DNA of 64,000 nt from Bacilli bacterium (GTDB taxonomy: Bacteria; Bacillota_I; Bacilli_A; RF39; UBA660): the NCBI GenBank assembly GCA_016283075.1, contig JAEEMF010000026.1, positions 8,565 to 72,564 on the forward strand. Reading direction: 5' to 3'. Positions 36,188 to 45,048 of this stretch are shown piece after piece. The translations under genes and the position numbers were made by a program. The notes under the pieces were generated by a model, which saw nothing but the letters and a program-made list of their open reading frames with translations, had not been told where the DNA came from and made no database searches. How positions within the stretch are numbered: position 1 is the first letter of the stretch; each line of letters starts with the position of its first letter.

Positions 36188-36208
36188 TATAATTACCAAG
36201 CCTTTTTA
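36179..36208 (+). terminator. Terminator after paralogue 1
   Basis: GCTTGGTAAT / ATTACCAAGC arms (36179-36188, 36192-36201), T run after. Confidence 0.85.
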
Positions 36209-36262
36209 TTAATTTGCTTATTTTTAATACTTTGTTATAATACTTATTCGTGAGGTGATACT

Positions 36263-36820
36263 ATGAGTAATGTTCTTGGTATAGATATGAACGGTGAAAG
36301 AATAAAAGAATATATGCTTCTTGAATATACAAATAAAAAAGATAGAGATTATGGTTTATTATTATCACTAGCAGATGATAATAGAAAAGGATACGCAGTA
36401 TCTTTACCAAATTCTAAAAAAATGGTAGTTAAACCTATTAAAGATATGGAAGATTACTGTATAGTAAATATTAAACCTGGAGTTCCTGCTATGCTTCCAT
36501 TTGATACTTGTTTTGAAGAAAAAAGAAAGTTTATTAATGGAATGAGAAGCGGAGAGTATCATAAATATATTAAAACTGATTTAGGTAGATTAGGTGGTCA
36601 TCTAGATTTTCTCACACATAATTTTTCTAAATCCTTTCTAAGCATTAGAGAAGAAAAACTTTCTCAGTTATTTAGAATAGTTGGAGAAAAAATAGATCCA
36701 CTAGAATTTGAATATATTAAAAAAGAATATGAATTAGATGAAAATAAAGAAGATGACATCTATAAAAAAGTAGGACAATATAAGTACTATAGTCAGTGCC
36801 ATAGAAAACCTGGTAAATAA
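36263..36820 (+). CDS. Unknown protein, tandem paralogue 2
   Basis: 185 residues, GAGGTGATACT ribosome site. Shares ERIKEYMLLEY, RKGYAVSLP, VVKPIKDMEDYCIV with the preceding gene but lacks its Cys-rich segment. Soluble and unrecognised. Separate transcription unit: own upstream TATAAT-like box and terminator, which is unusual for a freshly duplicated pair. Confidence 0.7.
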   Translation: MSNVLGIDMNGERIKEYMLLEYTNKKDRDYGLLLSLADDNRKGYAVSLPNSKKMVVKPIKDMEDYCIVNIKPGVPAMLPFDTCFEEKRKFINGMRSGEYHKYIKTDLGRLGGHLDFLTHNFSKSFLSIREEKLSQLFRIVGEKIDPLEFEYIKKEYELDENKEDDIYKKVGQYKYYSQCHRKPGK

Positions 36821-36840
36821 ACCAGGTTTTTCTATTGACA
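36805..36840 (+). terminator. Terminator after paralogue 2, abutting the helD promoter
   Basis: AAAACCTGGT / ACCAGGTTTT arms (36805-36814, 36821-36830). TTGACA of the next promoter follows at 36835-36840 with a weak TAAACT box at 36858-36863. Confidence 0.8.
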
Positions 36841-36906
36841 TTATATATAAACTAGCGTAAACTGGTGGGTATGATAATAATACCCCGTAGGGTATAGGGA
36901 GGTTAT

Positions 36907-38841
36907 ATGGAGGAAGAATTATCTAATTTAAATTACACCTTAGATAAGTTTGATGAAGTTATAGAAGATTCTAATCTAAAGATTGGTAACTTACCTAATC
37001 TTTATCCTAAAGATTATGATTCTTTGATGGAAGAAAAGTATAGACTTTTAAATATGATAGACAAAGTAAATAACTCTAAAAAGAGTCCTTACTTTGCCAG
37101 AATAGACTTCCAGTCTAATCTAGGAAAAGAAAAGTGTTATATCGGTAAAGTAGGAGTACAAGACTTTGATAATAATATTGTTACAGTAGACTGGAGAGCT
37201 CCTATAGCAAGTCTTTATTATGACTCTAATATAGGAGATGCATCTTATACTTCTCCAGATGGAGAAGTAAATGGCTCTCTTACATTAAAAAGACAGTATG
37301 TTATAGAAGACTCTAACTTAATTAGTTTTAATGATGTAGATACAGTATCTAATGATGAACTACTTAAACCATATTTAAATGCTTCAGCAGATAATAGACT
37401 TAAGAATATAGTATCTACTATTCAAAGTGAACAGAATAAAATAATAAGAAAACCACTAGGACAAAATATGGTTATCCAAGGAGTAGCAGGATCTGGTAAA
37501 ACTACCGTAGCGCTTCATAGAATAGCATACCTAGTATACAATAATAGAAACTTATTTAAACCTAGTGATTATATGGTAATAGGGCCTAATAAATTCTTTG
37601 TAGATTATATATCTAGTATTCTTCCAGACTTAGATGTAGATGGAGTACTAGAATATACTTTAGAAGAAGTATTTGAAAGGTATACAAATGAACATTTTAA
37701 AATAAGTAATAACTTAGATAAAATAACTTTAAAAGATGATACTTCATCTTTTAAAGTATCTTTCAAAATGAAAGAGGTAATAGATTCTTACTTTAATAAA
37801 ATAGATATTTTAGAAAATAGTGATTTTACTATTAAAGGTATTAAAATACTTTCTAAAAATACTATTAAAGATATCTTTAATAGTATTAATAAAAACCAGT
37901 ATATTAGTATTAAATCTAAAATAGATAGATTAATACTTCTAATACTAAAACATATTGATTCTAATAAAGAACAAATAGTAACATCTTTAATAAATAAAGG
38001 AGTACCTAGTGATACAATTACTTCTTTTAAAGAAGAATGTGAATACTATTTAAGAAGATATTTTACGGTACTAAATAATAAAATAAAGAATATCTACATA
38101 GATATTCTTAAATCCTTAAACTTTAGTACTAGTAAAATATCAGAAGGTATTCTTGATATAGAAGATATACCATCTCTTATATACATAAAATATCTATTTG
38201 ATGGAGATAATATCTATAACAATATTAAACATATTGTTATAGATGAAGCACAGGACTACGGAGAGTTTACTTTCTATACTTTAAAGAAAATATTTCCAAA
38301 TAGTTCATTTAGTATATATGGAGATTTAGCCCAGTCCTTATATTCTTATAGAAGTATTGATACGTGGGAACCTTTGAAAGAAATATTTAATAATCTAGAA
38401 ATAGATTATTTAAATAAAAGTTATCGTACTACTATAGAAATAATGAATGAAGCAAATACTATAAATGAAAAACTTAACCTTCCTATAGCAATACCTGTTA
38501 TAAGACATGGAGATAAAGTCTTATATAAAGAGGGTAATATAAAAGAAGTACTAGATACTTTAAAAGATAAATATAATACAGTCGCAATAATAACAAAAGA
38601 TTCATTTAAAGCTGGTGAAGTTTATAACAATCTAAAAGATAGTTATAAAGTAAACTTAATAACTAAAGATAATATATCTTATGATGGAGGAATACTAGTA
38701 GTACCAAGTTATCTATCTAAAGGATTAGAATTTGATAGTGTAATACTAATAGATACCTTTGATAAAGATAGTAAACTAGATTTAAAACTAAAATATGTAT
38801 CAATGACTAGAGCACTACATAAATTAGTAGTTATGGTATAA
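36907..38841 (+). CDS. helD: HelD-type UvrD-like helicase (RNA polymerase recycling factor)
   Basis: 644 residues. N-terminal helical arm (~1-60), the HelD-specific YIGKVGVQD...VDWRAPIASLYY block (~78-105), Walker A GVAGSGKTT 192-200, motif II VIDEAQDYGEFT, motif III GDLAQSLYSYR, motif VI MTRALHKL. HelD releases stalled or hibernating RNA polymerase. About 130 residues shorter than B. subtilis HelD (774), mainly in the arm regions. Preceded by a short hairpin (ATACCC/GGGTAT) at 36880-36895 in the leader. Confidence 0.88.
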   Translation: MEEELSNLNYTLDKFDEVIEDSNLKIGNLPNLYPKDYDSLMEEKYRLLNMIDKVNNSKKSPYFARIDFQSNLGKEKCYIGKVGVQDFDNNIVTVDWRAPIASLYYDSNIGDASYTSPDGEVNGSLTLKRQYVIEDSNLISFNDVDTVSNDELLKPYLNASADNRLKNIVSTIQSEQNKIIRKPLGQNMVIQGVAGSGKTTVALHRIAYLVYNNRNLFKPSDYMVIGPNKFFVDYISSILPDLDVDGVLEYTLEEVFERYTNEHFKISNNLDKITLKDDTSSFKVSFKMKEVIDSYFNKIDILENSDFTIKGIKILSKNTIKDIFNSINKNQYISIKSKIDRLILLILKHIDSNKEQIVTSLINKGVPSDTITSFKEECEYYLRRYFTVLNNKIKNIYIDILKSLNFSTSKISEGILDIEDIPSLIYIKYLFDGDNIYNNIKHIVIDEAQDYGEFTFYTLKKIFPNSSFSIYGDLAQSLYSYRSIDTWEPLKEIFNNLEIDYLNKSYRTTIEIMNEANTINEKLNLPIAIPVIRHGDKVLYKEGNIKEVLDTLKDKYNTVAIITKDSFKAGEVYNNLKDSYKVNLITKDNISYDGGILVVPSYLSKGLEFDSVILIDTFDKDSKLDLKLKYVSMTRALHKLVVMV

Positions 38842-38864
38842 TACTATTAGATAGGAGAGTACTT

Positions 38865-39371
38865 ATGGAATTTAATGAAGTAATTAAAAATAGATTTGCA
38901 TGTCGTAAGTTTAGTGATAAACCTCTAGAAAAAGAAAAACTAGATATGATACTAGAAGCAGGAAGAATAGCTCCTACAGCAAAAAATAAACAACCATTTA
39001 AGGTTGTAGTAGTATCTACACCAAATGGTATAGCATCTATAGATAAAGCTACTAGCTGTAGATATAATGCTCCAGTAGTATTAGTTGTATGTGGTAATAA
39101 AGATGAAGCTTTCTCTAATGAAGTAATGTCTACATATGAAATGGATTCATCAATAGTCGCAACTCATATGATGCTTGAAGCAACTAATCTAGGAGTAAAT
39201 AACATATGGATAGAACTATTTGATAAAGATATCATATCTAAAGAATTTGATTTACCAAGTAACCTTATCCCAGTATGTCTACTTCCGGTAGGATATAAAA
39301 CAGATGACTGCACACCAAGTCACTTACATACAGAAAGAAAACCACTAGAAGATATAGTTATTTATAAATAA
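38865..39371 (+). CDS. Nitroreductase-family FMN oxidoreductase
   Basis: 168 residues, short for the family (~200). NRFACRKFSDKPLEKEKLDMILEAGRIAPTAKNKQP is the FMN-binding N-terminus; ATHMMLEATNLGVNNIWIELFD and LLPVGYKTD complete the core. Reduces nitro or quinone-like compounds with NAD(P)H. The short form probably lacks a dimer-swapping insert. Ribosome site AGGAGAG; co-transcribed with the next gene (3-base gap). Confidence 0.88.
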   Translation: MEFNEVIKNRFACRKFSDKPLEKEKLDMILEAGRIAPTAKNKQPFKVVVVSTPNGIASIDKATSCRYNAPVVLVVCGNKDEAFSNEVMSTYEMDSSIVATHMMLEATNLGVNNIWIELFDKDIISKEFDLPSNLIPVCLLPVGYKTDDCTPSHLHTERKPLEDIVIYK

Positions 39372-39374
39372 GAT

Positions 39375-39857
39375 ATGAATAAAGAACTATTAAAACTATT
39401 ACCAATAGAAACAAAAAGACTAGTAATAAAAAAGACTACATTAGATGATGTAGAATTATTACTAAAACTAGATAAACAGGAAGAAACCCAAAAGAATTTA
39501 GGCGGTATAAAAAATAAAACAAAAGAAGAAAGAATATCTTTTCTAAAAAAGAAGGAACATTCTTTAACAGTATATTTAAAAGATAATACTAGAATAGGAT
39601 TTATAGATTTTAAGATAGAGAATAGTATTGCAACATTATCTTATATTTTTGATTATGATTATACTAATAAAGGCTACTGTTCAGAAGCATGTAGAGTACT
39701 AATTGATATTTCAAACAAATTGAACATATCTAAGATAGTAGCAGATGTAGTAGAGGATAATAATCCATCTAGAAGAGTGCTTGAAAAACTTGGATTCTTA
39801 TTTGTGAAAAGTAAAGATGAAGATCAATTATTTTTAGAATTTGAAAAGAGGTTATAA
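39375..39857 (+). CDS. GNAT-family N-acetyltransferase
   Basis: 160 residues. RimJ/RimL-like layout: ETKRLVIKKTTLDDVELLL at the start, GFIDFKIENSIATLSYIFD, YTNKGYCSEACRVLID (acetyl-CoA pyrophosphate loop in degenerate Q/RxxGxG/A form) and NPSRRVLEKLGF near the end. Substrate unknown, probably an amine. No clear ribosome site: likely coupled to the nitroreductase gene. Confidence 0.85.
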   Translation: MNKELLKLLPIETKRLVIKKTTLDDVELLLKLDKQEETQKNLGGIKNKTKEERISFLKKKEHSLTVYLKDNTRIGFIDFKIENSIATLSYIFDYDYTNKGYCSEACRVLIDISNKLNISKIVADVVEDNNPSRRVLEKLGFLFVKSKDEDQLFLEFEKRL

Positions 39858-39868
39858 TACCTCTTTTT
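39846..39868 (+). terminator. Terminator after the GNAT gene
   Basis: AAGAGGT / ACCTCTT arms (39846-39852, 39859-39865) plus T residues. Confidence 0.75.
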
Positions 39869-39940
39869 AAGTTAAAAAATATGCTCTCTTTGGTAAAGAA
39901 GAGGGCAAACATATGATATAATATAAGTACTGGTGATGGT

Positions 39941-40900
39941 ATGCTTGTTGATGAATTTAAAAACAATATTAGCCTTTTGAAAGAAGAATATATTAAAAGC
40001 AGATTTAGGATTGAGGCTTTATATTTTTTGATTACAAATTACTATATCGAGGAAACTGGAGGAAGTGAAGTTCTGGTTAGATTTGATGACATTAGTGTTA
40101 TAGAGAATTATTTATATAAACAGAAAGAGTTTATTTATTTTGTTTTTCAGTTTTTGAGTAATATAAGTAAATCTATTCCTACGTCTGAAAGTTTATTCCA
40201 AATTAAAGAAGGGATGTCATTTCCGCCTTTGAATGATGTTTTTCCTTATTATTTTGATAGCCTAATTATACAATTTTCTTCAATTATTGAACTGAATCAA
40301 AAAAATCAATTAGAGCATTATTTAAATAACGGTAATTCTTTTCATTTTTATCCTGATAGGAATCAATTTGGGCTATGGTGGGAAATATACATGTTAAGAA
40401 ATAGAATGGTTCATTTTACAGAAAGTAGATATTCAGAACAATCTAAAATTTGTTCTTGTTATGAAACGTTCAGTTCTAAGTGTAATATGATTAAAATTGA
40501 TAATCATAATCACATTTTTTTTGCTAGTACTTTAATTGACATATATAAAAGTGAATACATTAAATCGAAGATTGAAGAAGCAATTTTGTCCAAAGAGAGA
40601 ATTAATCCATTTGATTTATTATTCCCATTAAAGTCTCCGAAGGGTTACGGTAAAAATCAACCTATAGTATTGCATTTAAGCGATGATATTTATTTTGATT
40701 ATGCGTCTTCTGGAGTACGTTTATTAAATGAAATTAATACTTTTTTGAATAAAATAAATAATATTCTTTTTGCTCATATATATAGCCGATTGAAAAATAA
40801 AAAAAATATAACTAATGTTAATATAGTTTTATATATTGATGGCGAAAAATTGACTATGAAGGTAGATGAATTATTTACTAATTGGAGAGAAAAGAAATAA
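39941..40900 (+). CDS. HEPN-like protein, accessory
   Basis: 319 residues, soluble. The segment WWEIYMLRNRMVHFTESRY contains R153-N-x3-H158, the RNxxxH motif of HEPN-fold ribonucleases (Rx4-6H), preceded by helices. The remaining sequence is unrecognised. Codon use differs from neighbours: more TTG, GAG and CGA/CGT-type codons and fewer AGA/CTA, suggesting later acquisition. HEPN proteins often cut RNA in toxin-antitoxin or antiviral systems; no nucleotidyltransferase partner lies next to it. Single gene between terminators. Confidence 0.6.
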   Translation: MLVDEFKNNISLLKEEYIKSRFRIEALYFLITNYYIEETGGSEVLVRFDDISVIENYLYKQKEFIYFVFQFLSNISKSIPTSESLFQIKEGMSFPPLNDVFPYYFDSLIIQFSSIIELNQKNQLEHYLNNGNSFHFYPDRNQFGLWWEIYMLRNRMVHFTESRYSEQSKICSCYETFSSKCNMIKIDNHNHIFFASTLIDIYKSEYIKSKIEEAILSKERINPFDLLFPLKSPKGYGKNQPIVLHLSDDIYFDYASSGVRLLNEINTFLNKINNILFAHIYSRLKNKKNITNVNIVLYIDGEKLTMKVDELFTNWREKK

Positions 40901-41037
40901 AGAATAAATATCTATAACAGCTAACCCTTCTCTGAAGAGAGTAAAAGATTGCTCTATTTTTAATTGCTTTTTGATATATAAAGGTTTGTTGGATTTAAAT
41001 GCTATTATTAGGGAACATTTTAGGTACAAATATATTT

Positions 41038-41069
41038 AAACAGGATACATATTGTTATGTATCCTGTTT
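41038..41069. terminator. Bidirectional terminator between convergent genes
   Basis: Perfect 14-base arms (41038-41051, 41056-41069) around TTGT, A-rich on the left and T-rich on the right, so it can end both the HEPN-like gene and the minus-strand gene. Confidence 0.85.
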
Positions 41070-42034
41070 TATTTTTTCCCAAACTTTATTCCATATAAGG
41101 TATATGAACTAAACTGGTTATTAAATGTTATATCTATTTGATTGTTATTAGTAGGGATGATAACCCATGATTTTGCTACTCCGCATGAACCACCTGCATT
41201 GTTACCTATATCACCTGATAGATAGTAATTAGCATTTGTTATAGATGATATATTTAGGTATTCATGTAATGTGCTATAGTATCCGGTAGGAGTTCTACTA
41301 ATATATGCGGTTAATATATAGAAACTATAATCACTTTCAGGAGAGAAGGATGTTTGATTTGCATTTCCTTCTTTTTTAATAAGTGTCTCTTCTTTTGGTT
41401 TTAAATAGTTATTATTATGTGATTTGATATAGGAAAGTGCTTCTGAAACATTATTAACGTTCCAAGATGAATCTAGTGGAGTATATCCTAAGTCTTCACT
41501 TACTGGAGTATAAGTTTCACTTCCTAGTGATACTCCGTATACTCCTATACCATCTAGATCTCCAACTACTTTAATGGTGATAGGATCATCTGTTTTAGGA
41601 ATAATAATATATGATCTCCCTGCTCCAGAAGAACCATTACTACTATTATTAGATGAAGTTCCTACCTCATAATAATCAAATGTATCATTTATATATGATT
41701 CATCTATTGCTGTTCTTTCTAGGTTCATAGATTCATATCCTGTACCACCACTAAAACGAAGTATTGTTGCTATATAAAAGTCATAATTACTACTAGGAGT
41801 AAATGTTACTGAACTAATACTATATGGATATTGAGAAGGCCCTATATTGTTTACCGATGTTATATTTCCTACTTTATATTTAAACATATCATAATCTAAT
41901 ATATAGTCTAATGCATTAGTTATAGAATCACTATTAGTATAACTATAATTAGTACTAGAATAAGAGAATGCATACACAATATCATTTATCAATAATATTG
42001 AAATTATTGTTAAAAAAAATAATTTCTTTTTCAT
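41069..42034 (-). CDS. Secreted repeat protein with GYTP-WNV motif
   Basis: 321 residues on the minus strand from ATG 42034, behind GGGAGG; an in-frame GTG at 42040 overlaps that site. Signal peptide KKKLFFLTIISILLINDIVYA. Two similar halves (~60-165 and ~225-320), each with SxxxFTPxSxYxFYI...Y...GGS/SGAxRSWIIPTxxxxIxI...YGxxxG. They are separated by LGYTPLDSSWNVNNVSEAL, a motif also present at the 61.8-kb surface protein. The N-terminus has a weaker copy (YSYTNSDSITNALDYIL). No wall anchor. Function unknown. Confidence 0.75.
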   Translation of the reverse strand: MKKKLFFLTIISILLINDIVYAFSYSSTNYSYTNSDSITNALDYILDYDMFKYKVGNITSVNNIGPSQYPYSISSVTFTPSSNYDFYIATILRFSGGTGYESMNLERTAIDESYINDTFDYYEVGTSSNNSSNGSSGAGRSYIIIPKTDDPITIKVVGDLDGIGVYGVSLGSETYTPVSEDLGYTPLDSSWNVNNVSEALSYIKSHNNNYLKPKEETLIKKEGNANQTSFSPESDYSFYILTAYISRTPTGYYSTLHEYLNISSITNANYYLSGDIGNNAGGSCGVAKSWVIIPTNNNQIDITFNNQFSSYTLYGIKFGKK

Positions 42035-42139
42035 ATACACCTCCCATTATTCTATCTTTAATTATATATATATATATTAAGTCAAGGAATGTATAACTTT
42101 TAATATAACTGGAAAATGAGAATAATCTACAATTATATA

Positions 42140-42171
42140 TTGACATATATTAACCTATATGTTAATATATG
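42140..42171 (+). promoter_or_regulatory. Promoter-operator of the toxin-antitoxin pair
   Basis: TTGACA 42140-42145, 17-base spacer, TAATAT 42163-42168. An 11-base perfect inverted repeat (42144-42154 and 42161-42171, CATATATTAAC / GTTAATATATG, 6-base centre) covers both boxes, as expected for autorepression by the HTH antitoxin. Confidence 0.75.
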
Positions 42172-42199
42172 TATGAAAAGAGGTACTAAAGGACATTAG

Positions 42200-42274
42200 G
42201 TGGATAAAAAGGAAAAACGAAAAAGGGATAGAGGAAGGAGAATATTTAGAAGAAAGGAGGAAATAGTTTTATGA
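42200..42274 (+). CDS. Possible basic leader peptide (24 residues)
   Basis: GTG 42200 opens a frame of 24 codons, mostly Lys/Arg/Glu (KKEKRKRDRGRRIFRRKEE), whose TGA overlaps the ATG of the toxin gene. Only the overlap and open frame support it; the purine-rich sequence may simply be a long ribosome-site region. Confidence 0.15.
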   Translation: MDKKEKRKRDRGRRIFRRKEEIVL

Positions 42275-42597
42275 TTATTTCTGAGACATCTGGGTATAAG
42301 AATAGCTTTGGAAAAATAAAGAAGAATTATGAAGCTAGGGGAAAATTGAATAATGTGCTAAATCATATTGAAAATGTTAATAATTATAATGATTTAAAGA
42401 ATCATCCTATGTCATACATATATGGATTTGAGGAATTAAAAGATGATTTAGCAGGCTTTTGTAGATTTTCCATTGATAAGAACGGTAGAAACGGAAAATT
42501 GAGACTCATTTTCTCGTATTCTAATGACACTATCCATTTGGAATACATATCTGATGAACATTATACCGATTTTAAAAGATATAAGAGGAAAGTATGA
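42271..42597 (+). CDS. HigB/RelE-like toxin
   Basis: 108 residues behind AGGAGG. Features of HigB/RelE-fold toxins: small basic protein, GFEELKDDLAGFCRFSID, then KLRLIFSYSNDTIHLEYISDEHYTDFKRYKRK with the usual terminal strand and HYxxFK tail. Such toxins cleave ribosome-bound mRNA. Toxin before antitoxin is the HigBA order. Overlaps the next reading frame by 4 bases (ATGA). Confidence 0.7.
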   Translation: MIISETSGYKNSFGKIKKNYEARGKLNNVLNHIENVNNYNDLKNHPMSYIYGFEELKDDLAGFCRFSIDKNGRNGKLRLIFSYSNDTIHLEYISDEHYTDFKRYKRKV

Positions 42598-42608
42598 AGG
42601 TGATTTAT

Positions 42609-43646
42609 ATGACACATGTTAGTTTTGCTGTTGTATTAAAGGATTATTTGAATGAGAACAATATATCAAATAAGGAATTCGCTGCTAGAATAGGAATTAC
42701 ACCAAAACATTTAATAGATATTTTATCTGGTGAAGTAGAATTATCTACTTCCATTATTCAATCAATTTCTGTAGTTACTAATATTCCAGTTGACTATATT
42801 ATTAAATTTGAAGAAAATCATCGAATGGAAAATGAAATCGAGAAGTTTTTAAACGAAAAAAATATTTCTTTAACGCAATACTTGAATAAGTTTTCATATA
42901 GGGAATTACTTAAAAATAAATGGATTCAATTTGTTCATGTCGATGATAAGATGACTACATTAATGGATATATTAAAGTATTTAAGAGTTTCAAAACCTGA
43001 TATTTTATATAAATTGGATAAAAATATATTATATAAAAGCAAAAATGACAAACCTGAGTTGTTGATGATTTGGTTAGAAAGATGTTATAGAATTGCAAAA
43101 GATCAAAAAGTTGCTGCTTATAATAAGGATAATATTGAATTGATTGTTGATTATATAAATACATGTGCAAAAAATGGTGAATTCAGTGAGAAAGACTTGA
43201 TTAAAACTTTTAATAAATATGGAATAAAATTAGTTATTCAAGAAGATTTGCCTGGTTCTAAAATTCGAGGTGCATTTAAGGTTAATAAAGATACTCCATC
43301 TATATATATAACATATAAGCATAAAAGAATAGCAGATATATATTTTGCGTTATTACATGAATTGGCTCATTGTAAGAGTGATTTTAATCAAGCTAAGGCA
43401 TCAAGTATGGTTTCATATGATGATGGCAATTGTGAAGATAAAGCTGATAAACAAGCTTTAAATTGGATGGTTGATGATAAGTATTATCAAGATATTATAT
43501 CGAAATCCTTTTATGATATTGATAATGAGAATAAATATCCAAAGTGTTTTATTTTGTATCGATTAGCTTTAGATAAACGAATTGAATTTTCGAATGAATA
43601 TTATCAATTATATAATTATGTTATAGATTCCAATGATTTAAAGTGA
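42609..43646 (+). CDS. XRE-family antitoxin fused to ImmA/IrrE metallopeptidase
   Basis: 345 residues from ATG 42609 (AAGGTGA at 42597-42603; an ATG at 42594 overlapping the toxin stop is possible by coupling). N-terminal HTH (~8-60: LKDYLNENNISNKEFAARIGITPKHLIDILSG) of HigA type. Middle helical region, then an ImmA/IrrE peptidase with zinc motif LLHELAHCKSDF and downstream DKADKQALNWMVD. In family terms the HTH represses the operon and neutralises the toxin, and the peptidase can relieve repression by proteolysis. Confidence 0.85.
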   Translation: MTHVSFAVVLKDYLNENNISNKEFAARIGITPKHLIDILSGEVELSTSIIQSISVVTNIPVDYIIKFEENHRMENEIEKFLNEKNISLTQYLNKFSYRELLKNKWIQFVHVDDKMTTLMDILKYLRVSKPDILYKLDKNILYKSKNDKPELLMIWLERCYRIAKDQKVAAYNKDNIELIVDYINTCAKNGEFSEKDLIKTFNKYGIKLVIQEDLPGSKIRGAFKVNKDTPSIYITYKHKRIADIYFALLHELAHCKSDFNQAKASSMVSYDDGNCEDKADKQALNWMVDDKYYQDIISKSFYDIDNENKYPKCFILYRLALDKRIEFSNEYYQLYNYVIDSNDLK

Positions 43647-43680
43647 TAATTTTCTGTATATTTTTATTTTTTTCAAAGCG

Positions 43681-43707
43681 AGAACATCAATTGATGTTCT
43701 TTTTTTG
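43681..43707 (+). terminator. Terminator after the antitoxin gene
   Basis: AGAACATCAA / TTGATGTTCT, perfect 10-base palindrome followed by eight T. Confidence 0.85.
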
Positions 43708-43800
43708 TCCTTTACTTTTTTACTATATTTGTTATAATTATAGTAGATAATAGGGAGGCTATTATCATATATAGATATTATGATAGAAAGGGTGAAAAAT

Positions 43801-45048
43801 GTGAGTAATATTCATGTTACAAGTGAGATAGGAAAACTTCAAAAAGTATTACTTCATAGACCTGGAAATGAACTACTTAATTTAACTCCAGATACATTAA
43901 GTGAACTTTTATTTGATGATATTCCATATTTACCATATGCTCAAAGGGAACATGATGCTTTTGCTAAAATATTAAAGACTAATGGTGTAGAAGTTGTATA
44001 CTTAGAAGACTTAATGGCTGAAGTAATATCAGAGTCTGAAATAGTTCGTTCGGATTTTATTAAACAGTTTATTTTAGAAGCTGGTATTAATACTATAAAA
44101 TATCAAAACTTAACATATAAGTTTTTAGATAGTATTAAAAATCCTAAGGAATTAGTTCTTAAGACTATGGCTGGTATACAAGTAGGTGATCTTCCTGCTA
44201 GTAAGAGATTAGTTGAAAAAACTTTAGTTGATGAGATAGATACACCTGATAAGTTTATTGCTAAACCTATGCCTAATTTATATTTTACAAGAGATAATTT
44301 TGCTAGTGTAGGAGAAGGTGTAGATATTAATCATATGTACTCTGAAACTAGAAATAGAGAATGTATTTATGCGGAATATATATTTAAGTATCATCCAGAT
44401 TATAAGGATACTCCTAAATACTATAGTAGAAGTTATAACTGGTCTACTGAAGGAGGAGATTTACTTAATATAAATGATCATATTATTGCTATTGGTATTA
44501 GTCAAAGAACTGAGCCTGCGGCTATTGATCAGTTAGCTAAGAACTTATTTAAAGATGATACATGTAAAATAGATACTGTATTAGCATTTAAAATACCTTC
44601 ATCAAGAGCATTCATGCATCTTGATACAGTATTTACTCATATTGATAAGTATACATTTACTTATCATCCAGGTATTACTGATACTTTAGAAGTATATGAG
44701 ATTACTGAAGGATATGATCCTGATACATTTGAAGATTTAAATGTTAAAAAGGTAGAGGGTTCTTTAAGTGAAATACTTGAGAAGTATATGAATCATAAAG
44801 TTAAACTTATTCCTTGCGGAGCAGGAGATAGAGTAGCATCAGAACGTGAACAATGGAATGATGGATCTAATACTTTATGCATCGCTCCTGGAACAGTTAT
44901 TGTTTATGATAGAAATAATGTTACTAATGAGGCTTTAAGAAAAGCTGGTATTAAAGTAATAGAAATAAAAGGTGCAGAGTTAGGACGTGGACGTGGAGGC
45001 CCAAGATGTATGAGTATGCCACTAGTTAGGGGGAATGTTAAATGGTAG
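43801..45048 (+). CDS. arcA: Arginine deiminase
   Basis: 415 residues from GTG 43801, preferred because AAAGGGTG lies 6 bases upstream; an in-frame ATG at 43780 has no site at proper distance. Converts arginine to citrulline plus ammonia. Motifs: HRPGNELLNLTP, FTRDNFASVG, TEGGDLL, HLDTVFTHID, and the catalytic Cys in GRGGPRCMSMPLVR, followed by the C-terminus. Intact and of usual length (~410). First gene of an arcA-arcB-arcCD operon; overlaps arcB by 7 bases. Confidence 0.97.
   Translation: MSNIHVTSEIGKLQKVLLHRPGNELLNLTPDTLSELLFDDIPYLPYAQREHDAFAKILKTNGVEVVYLEDLMAEVISESEIVRSDFIKQFILEAGINTIKYQNLTYKFLDSIKNPKELVLKTMAGIQVGDLPASKRLVEKTLVDEIDTPDKFIAKPMPNLYFTRDNFASVGEGVDINHMYSETRNRECIYAEYIFKYHPDYKDTPKYYSRSYNWSTEGGDLLNINDHIIAIGISQRTEPAAIDQLAKNLFKDDTCKIDTVLAFKIPSSRAFMHLDTVFTHIDKYTFTYHPGITDTLEVYEITEGYDPDTFEDLNVKKVEGSLSEILEKYMNHKVKLIPCGAGDRVASEREQWNDGSNTLCIAPGTVIVYDRNNVTNEALRKAGIKVIEIKGAELGRGRGGPRCMSMPLVRGNVKW

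Noticed and set aside
42200..42274. 24-residue basic leader peptide before the toxin
   Set aside because: Only a short purine-rich open frame with GTG start; no independent ribosome site. Listed at low confidence only.
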